Shown one piece after another: positions 56,915-64,000 of a DNA stretch of 64,000 bases. Source of the DNA: Pseudomonas sp. S31 (GTDB lineage Bacteria > Pseudomonadota > Gammaproteobacteria > Pseudomonadales > Pseudomonadaceae); assembly GCF_016648105.1 (NCBI RefSeq), contig NZ_JACVVE010000024.1:42552-106551 (forward strand), read 5' to 3'. Numbering within the stretch: the first letter of the stretch is position 1; each line of letters starts with the position of its first letter. The notes beneath the pieces are model-generated. The model was not told the origin of the DNA. It saw nothing but the letters and a program-made list of their open reading frames with translations, and made no database searches. The translations under genes were made by a program, and so were the position numbers.

Positions 56915-58405
56915 ATGGCTGAATTGCTGAGCAAGGAACAATACGCGGCCATCGCCGCCGACCTGCAATTGCGCACCCAGGCATTCATCGACGGTGAATT
57001 CCGCGATGCCATCTCGGGCCGCACCTTCGTCACCACCAACCCGGCCACTGGCAAGCAGCTGGCTGAAGTCGCCGCCTGTGACGTGGACGACGTGAACGTC
57101 GCAGTGGCCGCTGCCAAGCGCGTGTTCGAAGAGGGCACCTGGTCGAAGATGCAGCCGAACGACCGCAAGCACGTGCTGCAGAAGTTCGCCCAGCTGCTCG
57201 AAGACAACGCCCATGAGCTGGCGGTGCTGGAAGCCCTGGACAGCGGCAAGCCGGTCAGCGAGTGCCAGACCGTCGACGTACCGGAAACCATCCACACCAT
57301 CCGCTGGCACGCCGAGCTGATCGACAAGATCTACGACGCTACCGCCCCGACCGGCAACGCCGCCGTGACCATGGTGGTGCGCGAAGCCATTGGCGTGGTC
57401 GGCCTGGTACTGCCGTGGAACTTCCCGCTGCTGATGCTGGCCTGGAAGATCGCCCCGTCGCTGGCCGCCGGTTGCTCGATCGTGGTCAAGCCGGCCAAGG
57501 AAACCACCCTCAGCGCCTTGCGCGTGGCCGAGCTGGCCCATGAGGCGGGCATCCCTGCTGGCGTGTTCAATCTGGTGCCTGGCGGCGGTCGCGAAGTGGG
57601 CGAAGCCATTGGCCGCCACATGGACATCCCGATGGTCAGCTTCACCGGTTCCACCGACACCGGTCGCCTGTTCCTGAAATACGCTGCTGAGTCCAACCTC
57701 AAGCGCATCGTTCTGGAGCTGGGTGGCAAGAACCCGGCCGTGGTCATGAACGACTGCGAAGATCTCGACGAAGTGGCCCAGTTCGTCACCGCCGGTGCGT
57801 TCTGGAACATGGGTGAGAACTGCTCGGCGTCGTCGCGCCTGATCGTCCACAAGGACGTCAAGGACGAGCTGCTCGGCCTGATCGCCAAGCACCTGAAGGA
57901 CTGGAAGCTGGGCGACCCACTCGACCCGGACAACCGCCTGGGCGCGATGGTCAGCAAGTCGCACTTCGAGAAGGTCAAGTCGTACCTGGAATACGCTGCC
58001 GAGCAGAAGCTCAGTGTCGTGCAGGGCGGCGAAACCGAGGACGGCGTGTTCGTGCAGCCGACCATCGTCGACAACGTCGGGCGCGACAACAAGCTGTTCG
58101 TCGAGGAAATCTTTGGCCCGGTGCTGAGCGTGACCAGCTTCGAGACCATCGACGAAGCCATCGAGCTGGCCAACGACACTGTCTACGGCCTGGCCGCTTC
58201 GGCCTACACCGGCAGCCTGCGCAATGCGCTGCGTTTGTCGCGGGAAATCCGCGCGGGCGTGGTGACGGTCAACTGCTTCGGCGAAGGTGATGTGACCACG
58301 CCGTTCGGTGGTTACAAGGAGTCCGGGTTTGGTGGGCGTGACAAGTCCATCTGGGCCCATGATCAGTACACGGAGCTGAAGACCATCTGGATCAACGCTT
58401 CGTAA
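56915..58405 (+). CDS. Aldehyde dehydrogenase (PuuC-like)
   Basis: This 496-residue NAD(P)-dependent aldehyde dehydrogenase has catalytic Cys303 in NMGENCSASSR and Glu268 in LELGGKNP. The C-terminal FGGYKESGFGGRDKSIWAHD and YTELKTIWI are close to E. coli PuuC, the gamma-glutamyl-gamma-aminobutyraldehyde dehydrogenase. AAGGAGG precedes the ATG. It probably oxidises the semialdehyde formed by the upstream oxidase and lyase. A role in polyamine breakdown is an alternative. It is the last gene of the GntR operon, followed by a REP pair. Confidence 0.87.
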   Translation: MAELLSKEQYAAIAADLQLRTQAFIDGEFRDAISGRTFVTTNPATGKQLAEVAACDVDDVNVAVAAAKRVFEEGTWSKMQPNDRKHVLQKFAQLLEDNAHELAVLEALDSGKPVSECQTVDVPETIHTIRWHAELIDKIYDATAPTGNAAVTMVVREAIGVVGLVLPWNFPLLMLAWKIAPSLAAGCSIVVKPAKETTLSALRVAELAHEAGIPAGVFNLVPGGGREVGEAIGRHMDIPMVSFTGSTDTGRLFLKYAAESNLKRIVLELGGKNPAVVMNDCEDLDEVAQFVTAGAFWNMGENCSASSRLIVHKDVKDELLGLIAKHLKDWKLGDPLDPDNRLGAMVSKSHFEKVKSYLEYAAEQKLSVVQGGETEDGVFVQPTIVDNVGRDNKLFVEEIFGPVLSVTSFETIDEAIELANDTVYGLAASAYTGSLRNALRLSREIRAGVVTVNCFGEGDVTTPFGGYKESGFGGRDKSIWAHDQYTELKTIWINAS

Positions 58406-58469
58406 TACCGAGCAGTATCGGTGCTGTTCTGACGGAGTTCGGCACCTGGCCGCTTCTGTGTTGTCAGTG

Positions 58470-58549
58470 CTGGCCTCTTCGCGGGTAAACCCGCTCCTAC
58501 AGGGTATGCACAGCCTGTAGGAGCGGGTTTACCCGCGAAAGGGCCGGAC
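58470..58549. repeat. REP inverted pair
   Basis: GGCCTCTTCGCGGGTAAACC and GGTTTACCCGCGAAAGGGCC form the outer arms, with CTCCTACAGG and CCTGTAGGAG inside. It lies between convergent genes. Confidence 0.92.
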
Positions 58550-58575
58550 CTGCTATCGCAGTGGCGGCCTTTTTA

Positions 58576-59046
58576 TTACTTGAACTTGGGCCCGGAGCGG
58601 GTATTCAACCCCTTGGCCAACCGGTCATACAGCACCACGTTCACCGTCGCCGCCAGGTTCATGCAGCCTTCGGTGGGGATGTAGATCGTCTCTTCGCACC
58701 ACCCCCGCACTTCCTCGCTCAACGAACCGTCCTCCGGCCCGAAGATATAGATGGCACGGTCGGGATGGGTGTATTCGGGCAGCGGCCGTGCGCCATCGAC
58801 CAGTTCCACCGCCACCGGGGTGCAGCCCAGGGGGATGATGCGCTGCAGGTCGTCGATGCCGATCAGCGGGATGTCGTAGTGCACGCGCTTGGTGTCGGTG
58901 ACGAAATCACGTGCCCGCTCATAGCGCTTGCCGGTGTAGAACACCGAGTTGACGCCGTAGCAACCCGCCGCGCGCATCACCGAACCGACGTTCTCCGCAG
59001 ACTTGGGGTTGAACAGGCCGATGCAGCTGTACCGTTTGTTTGCCAC
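58576..59046 (-). CDS. SpoU-family RNA methyltransferase (TrmH/TrmL-like)
   Basis: This 156-residue SPOUT methyltransferase probably 2'-O-methylates tRNA or rRNA. The three family motifs are present: LFNPKSAENVGSVMRAAGCY, IYIFGPEDGSLSEEV and the knot-forming EGCMNLAATVNVVLYDRLAK. Its length is close to TrmL. The start at 59046 begins MANKRYSCIGLF. It is convergent with the ALDH gene and lies 71 bases after yajD on the same strand. The RNA target cannot be told from sequence. Confidence 0.9.
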   Translation of the reverse strand: MANKRYSCIGLFNPKSAENVGSVMRAAGCYGVNSVFYTGKRYERARDFVTDTKRVHYDIPLIGIDDLQRIIPLGCTPVAVELVDGARPLPEYTHPDRAIYIFGPEDGSLSEEVRGWCEETIYIPTEGCMNLAATVNVVLYDRLAKGLNTRSGPKFK

Positions 59047-59117
59047 GTGCCGGGGCCCTTCACGAAAAAACCGCGATTATACGGGCTGCCCGGCATTAGC
59101 GGGGGTAATGGCGACGT

Positions 59118-59489
59118 TCAGTCTTTTTTCAGCAGGCCAGCCAGCCCGGCGAATGGATTGTGGGTGGCCTTGGCGATGCTCGGGGTGCTGGTGGAGCCTT
59201 CGCTGAAATACTGCTGGTCGGTGTAGCGCGAGTGCTCGTTGTCGTGGCAGTACAGGCACAGCAACTCCCAGTTGGAGCCATCCTGGGGGTTGTTGTCGTG
59301 GTTGTGGTCACGGTGGTGCACGGTCAGTTCGCTCAGGCGCTTGCCGGAGAACTCGCGGGCGCAGCGGCCGCAGACGTGCGGGTACATTTTCAGCGCCTTG
59401 TCGCGGTAGCCCATTTCCTTGTCGCGCTTGGCGTCGGCGAGGATGCGGTCGAGGCGGGCGGTGGCGGCGGAAGTGGAGGCCGAGCTCAT
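59118..59489 (-). CDS. yajD: HNH-family protein YajD
   Basis: This 123-residue HNH protein has CGRCAREFSGKRLSELTVHH, then DHNHDNNPQDGSNWELLCLY and CHDNEH. Two CxxC pairs bind zinc and His-His plus Asn/His form the HNH centre, so nuclease activity is possible. The cellular role is unknown. The ATG at 59489 has AAGGAAA upstream. It is widespread in gamma-proteobacteria and not linked here to phage genes. Confidence 0.92.
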   Translation of the reverse strand: MSSASTSAATARLDRILADAKRDKEMGYRDKALKMYPHVCGRCAREFSGKRLSELTVHHRDHNHDNNPQDGSNWELLCLYCHDNEHSRYTDQQYFSEGSTSTPSIAKATHNPFAGLAGLLKKD

Positions 59490-59619
59490 GGTGTTTCCTT
59501 CGTTGTAATCAGGCAATGACGGTTATGGCTTGAGTCTAGCGCGCTTGCCGGGCAGGCGGACAGGCGAAAACGCGAATATCGGCGTAGCCTGTAGGAACGT
59601 TACCGACAGGAGGTTGCTG

Positions 59620-59907
59620 ATGTTTCGTGCGATCCTCGCCGCGCTGCTCGTGGCCGGCATGCCCCTGGCCCAGGCCGCAGGCACGCCGTCACGTCTCAAT
59701 ACACCGGTGCCCGGGGCGCCTGGCACGCCGACGCCGACGCCGTATCCGCAGATCACCCCGAGCACGCCGCCCAAGGCATTCGACAACCAGCCGGGTGCGC
59801 CGCTGTTGCCACCGATGCCGGTGCCTGGGCCGCCCCGGGACCAGCCGCTGCCGGGCCTGCAGCAAGACCCGCCGAAAGCGCCGGAGGGGTTGGATAGGGG
59901 CGCATAG
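59620..59907 (+). CDS. Small proline-rich exported protein
   Basis: This 95-residue product has a signal peptide (MFRAILAALLVAGMPLAQAA) and a mature part made largely of Pro, Gly and Thr (PGAPGTPTPTPYPQITPSTP, then LLPPMPVPGPPRDQPLPGLQ). ACAGGAGG sits before the ATG, supporting a real gene. There are no recognised domains. It is likely an extended periplasmic or surface peptide of unknown function. It ends 16 bases before a large hairpin shared with the convergent oligopeptidase gene. Confidence 0.72.
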   Translation: MFRAILAALLVAGMPLAQAAGTPSRLNTPVPGAPGTPTPTPYPQITPSTPPKAFDNQPGAPLLPPMPVPGPPRDQPLPGLQQDPPKAPEGLDRGA

Positions 59908-59922
59908 CCTAACGTCGGTCAA

Positions 59923-59962
59923 TTAAACCGATTGGGGCGCGAAGCGGCCCCAATCGGTTTAA
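59923..59962. terminator. Bidirectional terminator overlapping the ptrB stop codon
   Basis: TTAAACCGATTGGGGC (59923-59938) pairs perfectly with GCCCCAATCGGTTTAA (59947-59962) around an 8-base loop; outside it GTCA/TGAC continue after one mismatch. The A-rich 5' flank and TTTAA 3' end suit transcription from both sides. The TAA stop of the minus-strand ptrB gene lies within the right arm. Confidence 0.8.
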
Positions 59963-62001
59963 CTGACGGTTAGCTGACCCAACACGAAGGCGTATTCCAG
60001 CGCCACATCGCGCAGCCCCTGATACCGCCCGCTCATGCCGCCATGCCCGGCCCCCATCTCGGTCTTGAGCAGCAACAGGTTGTCGTCGGTCTTGCGTGTG
60101 CGCAGGCGCGCCACCCACTTGGCGGCTTCCCAGTACTGCACGCGGCTGTCGTTGTACCCGGCTACCACCAGCATGGCCGGGTAGGCCTGGGCCTGGACGT
60201 TTTCGTAAGGCGCATAGGCCTTGATCCGCGCATAGACCTCCGGCTCTTGCGGGTTGCCCCACTCGTCGTACTCGGTGACGGTCAGTGGCAATTCCGGGTC
60301 GAGCATGGTGTTGAGCACGTCGACGAACGGCACTTCGGCGATGGCGCAGCGGAACAGTTGCGGGCGCAGGTTGAGCACCGCGCCGATCAGCAGGCCACCG
60401 GCACTGCCGCCGCTGATGGCCAGGCGTTCGGCAGTGGTCACGCCCTGGCCGATCAGGTGCTCGGCGCAGGCGATGAAATCGCCGAAGCTGTTGTGCTTGT
60501 GTTCCTGCTTGCCGGCGCGGTACCAGGCCTCGCCCAGCTCGCCACCGCCGCGCACGTGGGCGATGGCAAAGCCCACGCCACGCTGCAGCAGGCTCAGGCG
60601 CGCGTGCGAGAACCACGGGTCGAGGCTCTCGCCATAGGCGCCATAGCCATACAGGTAGAGCGGCACGGCCTGGCCGACGTCCTGGCGCCGGCGCACCAGG
60701 CTGATTGGCACCTGGGTGCCGTCCGCTGCGGTGGCCCACAGGCGTTCGCTGACATAGTCGTCGGCATCGAACGGGCCGAGCACCGGGGTCTGCTTGAGCA
60801 CGGCCTGTTCACCCGTGGCCAGCGTCAGCTGGCGTACCTGGGCCGGGCGGTTGAGCGCTTCGTAGCGCAAGCGGATGCGCGCGCTGGCGAATTCCAGGCT
60901 GTCCTGTACGTACAAGCTGTAGGCCGCGTCCGGGAGATCGACCCGGTAGGCCGGCAGGCCCTCAGGGCGCACCTCGATGATCGGCAGGCCGCCTTCGCGC
61001 AGGCTCAGGGTCAGGGCGGTGGCATTCAGGCTCAGGCCTTCGAGCATCACGTCGTCGCGGTGGGCGACCAGTACCTGCCACTGCTCGCGAGTAGGTGGCT
61101 GCTCGGCCGGCGCCTGGAACAAGGCGAAGTTGATGCCGTCCTGGTTACTGCGGATGAACCAGCGCCACTGGCCGTCGAGCTGGCCGTGGTCGGGGAAGTA
61201 TTCGTGGCCTTCGACCCGCGCCGCCAGGCAGACGAACGGAGCCTGCGGGGTTTCGGCGTCTAGCACCCAGGCTTCGCTGGTGGTCTTGCTGTTGAGCAGC
61301 AGCACCAACTGGCGCTCGGAACTGGCCCGGTAGCAATGCAGGAAGAAGCGCCCGTCAGGTTCTTCGAACACGTCGTGCGCATCGGCTTCGCCCAGGGTAT
61401 GGCGACGCAGCCGCCAGGGCCGGTGGGTGTCGTCGAGTTCGGCGAAGAACAGCGTCTGGCTGTCGTTGGCCCAAGTCAGGCTGCCATCGCAGTCGTCGAA
61501 GGGCAGGGTGGTCACGCTGCCGCTGTCCAGGTCCTTGACGTACAGGGTGTAGACCTCGTCGCCGCTGGTATCGAGGCTGTAGGCCAGCAGCGTGTGATCG
61601 GGGCTGACGTTGAAGGCGCCGAGGGCGAGGAAGCCGCCATTGGCCAGGACGTTGGGGTCGAGCAGCAGCTGTTCCTGGCTTTCATCGACCGTGTTCGAGT
61701 CGTCGGCCGGGCGCGGGCAGCGGTAGTGGCGGGGGTATTCATCGCCGGCCGTGGTGCGGGTGTAGTACAGGTATGGGCCCCAGGGCGAGGGCAGCGACAG
61801 GTCGGTTTCCCTGATGCGGCCCTTGATCTCTTCGAACAGCTGCTCGCGCAGGGGCGCCTGGTCGGCCAGGCAAGCCTCCTGGTAGGCGTTTTCTGCCTGC
61901 AGGTAGTCGAGTACCTCGGGGGTATCGCGCTGTTGCAGCCAGGCATAGGGATCGGCGGCCTGGTCCTGGCGGGCGATGGGCGGCTGGGGCTTGATGGACA
62001 T
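59959..62001 (-). CDS. ptrB: Oligopeptidase B (S9A prolyl oligopeptidase family)
   Basis: This cytoplasmic serine peptidase cleaves short peptides after Arg or Lys. The 680 residues comprise an N-terminal beta-propeller and a C-terminal alpha/beta-hydrolase domain. The catalytic Ser is in ISGGSAGGLLIGAVLN, the Asp in GYNDSRVQYWE and the His in GAGHGGMSGR. The ATG at 62001 starts MSIKPQPPIARQ; upstream codons to 62094 overlap the divergent gene's start. AAGAGA serves as ribosome-binding site. Confidence 0.94.
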   Translation of the reverse strand: MSIKPQPPIARQDQAADPYAWLQQRDTPEVLDYLQAENAYQEACLADQAPLREQLFEEIKGRIRETDLSLPSPWGPYLYYTRTTAGDEYPRHYRCPRPADDSNTVDESQEQLLLDPNVLANGGFLALGAFNVSPDHTLLAYSLDTSGDEVYTLYVKDLDSGSVTTLPFDDCDGSLTWANDSQTLFFAELDDTHRPWRLRRHTLGEADAHDVFEEPDGRFFLHCYRASSERQLVLLLNSKTTSEAWVLDAETPQAPFVCLAARVEGHEYFPDHGQLDGQWRWFIRSNQDGINFALFQAPAEQPPTREQWQVLVAHRDDVMLEGLSLNATALTLSLREGGLPIIEVRPEGLPAYRVDLPDAAYSLYVQDSLEFASARIRLRYEALNRPAQVRQLTLATGEQAVLKQTPVLGPFDADDYVSERLWATAADGTQVPISLVRRRQDVGQAVPLYLYGYGAYGESLDPWFSHARLSLLQRGVGFAIAHVRGGGELGEAWYRAGKQEHKHNSFGDFIACAEHLIGQGVTTAERLAISGGSAGGLLIGAVLNLRPQLFRCAIAEVPFVDVLNTMLDPELPLTVTEYDEWGNPQEPEVYARIKAYAPYENVQAQAYPAMLVVAGYNDSRVQYWEAAKWVARLRTRKTDDNLLLLKTEMGAGHGGMSGRYQGLRDVALEYAFVLGQLTVS

Positions 62002-62092
62002 GAAGGATCTCTTGGCTGGGGCGGCAAACGCTGCCGGGCGCGTGCAAAAGTGTTTATCATAGGCCTCTCTTTGCCTGGCTTGCACGAACACC

Positions 62093-62584
62093 ATGACCGA
62101 GAACGACTATACCCTTGTCTGGGGCCTGTATGTCCTTGCCGCCCTGGGCTGCCTGTGGGTGGGCTTCAAGCTCACTGGCTGGATGTGGCGCTGGCTGCGT
62201 GAACCGCTGCGGGTGATCCTGGCGGTGTTGCTGCTGACCCCGACCATCGTCGACCCGGTCAAGGAAGCCTTTGCCCCGGCCATCGCCATCACCGCGCTGG
62301 ATGTCGCCTTCAAGGTCGGCAACAATGCCTGGCGCGCGGTTTCCGACTTCGCCATGTACGGCCTGATCGCCTTCGCTTTGTACATCGTCTTCGTGCTGAT
62401 CCGCTGGCCGCTGGAAAAACGCGCCCGCGAGCGCCGCGAGCAGGCCGAGGCGGCTGCCCAGCGTGAAGCCCGCGAAGATGAAGCCCTGGCGGACACCTCG
62501 CTGGTTGCCGAGCGCCGAGACCGATACCGCGACGCCCCGCCGCCTGCTGCCCCGGCCGGTGGCCGGGTCGAGCCGCGACTGTAA
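62093..62584 (+). CDS. Conserved membrane protein with charged C-terminal tail
   Basis: I do not recognise the family. The 163-residue protein has about three hydrophobic segments (near 10-28, 38-52 and 88-104), then a strongly charged helix (EKRARERREQAEAAAQREAR) likely to be coiled coil, and a Pro/Ala-rich end. The ATG at 62093 is 92 bases from the divergent ptrB start. It is the first of three closely spaced genes (gaps of 14 and 9 bases) and so likely operon-linked with the amidotransferase. Confidence 0.72.
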   Translation: MTENDYTLVWGLYVLAALGCLWVGFKLTGWMWRWLREPLRVILAVLLLTPTIVDPVKEAFAPAIAITALDVAFKVGNNAWRAVSDFAMYGLIAFALYIVFVLIRWPLEKRARERREQAEAAAQREAREDEALADTSLVAERRDRYRDAPPPAAPAGGRVEPRL

Positions 62585-62598
62585 CCGGAGGCAGCCCC

Positions 62599-63372
62599 AT
62601 GTGCGAACTGCTGGGCATGAGCGCCAACGTCCCCACCGACATCGTCTTCAGCTTCACCGGCCTCATGCAGCGCGGCGGACGCACCGGCCCGCACCGTGAC
62701 GGCTGGGGCATCGGCTTCTACGAAGGCCGTGGCCTTCGGCTGTTCCAGGACCCGGCAGCGAGCAGCGAGTCGGAGGTGGCCAAGCTGGTGCAGCGCTACC
62801 CGATCAAGAGCGAGGTGGTCATTGGCCATATCCGTCAGGCCAACGTCGGTCGGGTATGCCTGTCCAACACCCACCCGTTCGTACGCGAGATGTGGGGCCG
62901 CAACTGGTGCTTCGCGCACAACGGCCAGTTGGCCGACTTCAACACCGAGCCGACGTTCTATCGGCCGGTGGGCGATACCGACAGCGAGGCGGCGTTCTGC
63001 GACCTGCTCAACCGCATCCGTGCCGCGTTCCCCGAGCCGGTCGAGGTGGAACAGCTGTTGCCGGTGTTGGTCGAAGCCTGTGCGCACTATCGCGGCAAGG
63101 GCGTGTTCAATTGCCTGCTCAGCGATGGCGACTGGTTGTTCTGCTTCTGCACCACCAAGCTGGTACACATTACCCGGCGCGCGCCATTTGGTGCCGCCCG
63201 CTTGAAGGATGTCGACCTGATCGTCGATTTTCACACGCAAACCACTCCCAACGACGTGGTCACGGTGATCGCCACCGAGCCGCTCACCGAGAACGAGATC
63301 TGGCACCGCTACGAACCGGGCCAGTGGGCCCTGTGGCGGCACGGGGAGTGCGTTGCCCACGGCCAGAGCTAA
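62599..63372 (+). CDS. Class II glutamine amidotransferase (YafJ-like)
   Basis: This 257-residue protein has the N-terminal nucleophile Cys2 (MCELLGMSANVPTD) and GHIRQANVGRVCLSNTHPF plus FAHNGQLADF, which form the Ntn glutaminase site. There is no attached synthase domain, so the amide acceptor is unknown. Similar stand-alone proteins (YafJ) occur widely. CGGAGG precedes the ATG. It lies between two membrane-protein genes in a tight cluster. Confidence 0.9.
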   Translation: MCELLGMSANVPTDIVFSFTGLMQRGGRTGPHRDGWGIGFYEGRGLRLFQDPAASSESEVAKLVQRYPIKSEVVIGHIRQANVGRVCLSNTHPFVREMWGRNWCFAHNGQLADFNTEPTFYRPVGDTDSEAAFCDLLNRIRAAFPEPVEVEQLLPVLVEACAHYRGKGVFNCLLSDGDWLFCFCTTKLVHITRRAPFGAARLKDVDLIVDFHTQTTPNDVVTVIATEPLTENEIWHRYEPGQWALWRHGECVAHGQS

Positions 63373-63381
63373 GGACGCCGA

Positions 63382-63903
63382 ATGTTCAGAAGTTACCTGC
63401 GGTTGCTGCTGTTCACCTTCGGCCTGCTGGCCGGTATCCAGGTTCCGGGGCTGATCACCGACTACAGCCAGCGGGTCGAGGCGCATCTGTTCGAGTCGCG
63501 CCAGGCGCTCGACGGTTTCAAGCAGACCGCCGAGCGCTTCTTCAATGGCGACCTGCAGGCACTGTTACGGCATTACCGCGCAAGCGACGACCCGGTGTTC
63601 AACAGCGATGCCAACAGCATCGAGAGCCTGCAGGTGCGCAACCAGCTGTTCGAGAACGAATGGCAGGCGTTGCAAGGTTCGTGGCTGAGCCGCACCTGGC
63701 ATGTGCTGGTCCAGGCGGACCCGCAGCTGCGCGAGGAAACCTTGAATGGATATGGGTACCAGATCGTGCTGGTGCCAGAGGCGATCGGCTGGGGGATCGG
63801 TGCCGGGTTCGTGCTGGCGTTCGTGGTCGAGAGCGTGTTGTTGGGGATCGGCTGGGTGCTGCTGGGTGGGCGGCGGCGGGCGGTGAAAGAGAGCTGGCGT
63901 TGA
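63382..63903 (+). CDS. DUF2937 family membrane protein
   Basis: This 173-residue protein has an N-terminal hydrophobic segment (RLLLFTFGLLAGIQVPGL), a soluble middle region of about 100 residues (ALDGFKQTAERFFNGDLQAL), and a C-terminal pair of hydrophobic stretches (GWGIGAGFVLAFVVESVLLG). This is the DUF2937 layout; function unknown. It follows the amidotransferase gene by nine bases. Confidence 0.78.
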   Translation: MFRSYLRLLLFTFGLLAGIQVPGLITDYSQRVEAHLFESRQALDGFKQTAERFFNGDLQALLRHYRASDDPVFNSDANSIESLQVRNQLFENEWQALQGSWLSRTWHVLVQADPQLREETLNGYGYQIVLVPEAIGWGIGAGFVLAFVVESVLLGIGWVLLGGRRRAVKESWR

Positions 63904-63921
63904 ATTGAGCTCGCCTGTGGC

Positions 63922-63986
<65 letters not shown>

Positions 63987-64000
63987 CTTTGGCCCACCAC

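Noticed and set aside
54545..58360. Three long minus-strand ORFs (54545-55990, 55810-57327, 56894-58360)
   Set aside because: All are antisense to the MFS, DapA-like and ALDH genes, whose catalytic residues are intact on the plus strand.
5208..58549. REP pairs considered as CRISPR repeats
   Set aside because: They are dispersed inverted pairs between genes, not clustered direct repeats with spacers; no cas genes are present and no CRISPR array is visible in the window.

Overview
The window reads as chromosome of a Pseudomonas putida-group bacterium. The grounds are high-GC coding DNA, a P. putida-type gene order (nadA; gcvR-bcp; dapA-bamC-purC next to tRNA-Ser; xenA beside a hydroxyproline cluster), and about a dozen inverted pairs of the typical P. 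putida REP element (core GTAGGAGCGGG-TTTACCCGCGAA or its GTGGGAGCGGG-TTGCCCCGCGAA variant). The species call is inference from family knowledge, not a database match.

Region by region. 0-5.2 kb: a polyamine-type chemoreceptor (McpU-like, cut by the window edge), a PuuP-like putrescine permease and a DUF945 envelope protein. 5.5-14.5 kb: housekeeping genes nadA, bepA, tusA, an AI-2E-family permease, bcp/gcvR, then dapA-bamC-metallohydrolase-purC. 14.5-17.9 kb: a tRNA-Ser(CGA) gene whose 3' half and downstream terminator recur 2.1 kb later as a direct repeat. Between the copies lie a HEPN-type Abi_2 (AbiD/AbiF-like) protein, a degenerate third tRNA 3' end and a DUF3892-like gene, so this is a small, probably composite, integration island without its own integrase. 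Fragments of a DUF3077 gene are scattered around it. 17.9-24.7 kb: LysE exporter, a FecI-FecR-TonB receptor iron-signalling set with a visible Fur-box-like promoter, and a malate:quinone oxidoreductase that carries an export signal. 25-34.1 kb: an ArsR/XenA divergent pair with a clear operator, then a complete trans-4-hydroxy-L-proline pathway (permease, epimerase, oxidase, deaminase, alpha-ketoglutarate-semialdehyde dehydrogenase, AraC regulator). 34.1-40.3 kb: LysR regulator, moaB, bestrophin, moaA and an FdhF/YdeP-type molybdoenzyme; moaB and the molybdoenzyme gene share a near-identical 18-bp upstream motif. 40.4-52 kb: Lrp regulator with divergent PLP gamma-lyase, YdcH, a tautomerase-like protein, phosphoethanolamine transferase, rnd-ycgL, GhrA-like reductase, nitroreductase, YcgN, a degenerate M61-like protein and gabP. 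52.2-58.4 kb: a GntR-led catabolic operon (FAD amine oxidase, MFS importer, DapA-family lyase, aldehyde dehydrogenase) with two operator palindromes. It repeats the chemical logic of the hydroxyproline operon for an unknown substrate. 58.5-63.9 kb: RNA methyltransferase, YajD, a proline-rich exported peptide, oligopeptidase B, a membrane protein, a class II amidotransferase and a DUF2937 protein. The last 80 bases contain a G26/C29 homopolymer palindrome that is probably an assembly artefact.

The stretches most worth following up are the tRNA-Ser island with its Abi_2 protein and a preceding hairpin, the unassigned GntR catabolic operon, the shared motif tying moaB to the molybdoenzyme, and the pseudo-peptidase at 48.6 kb.
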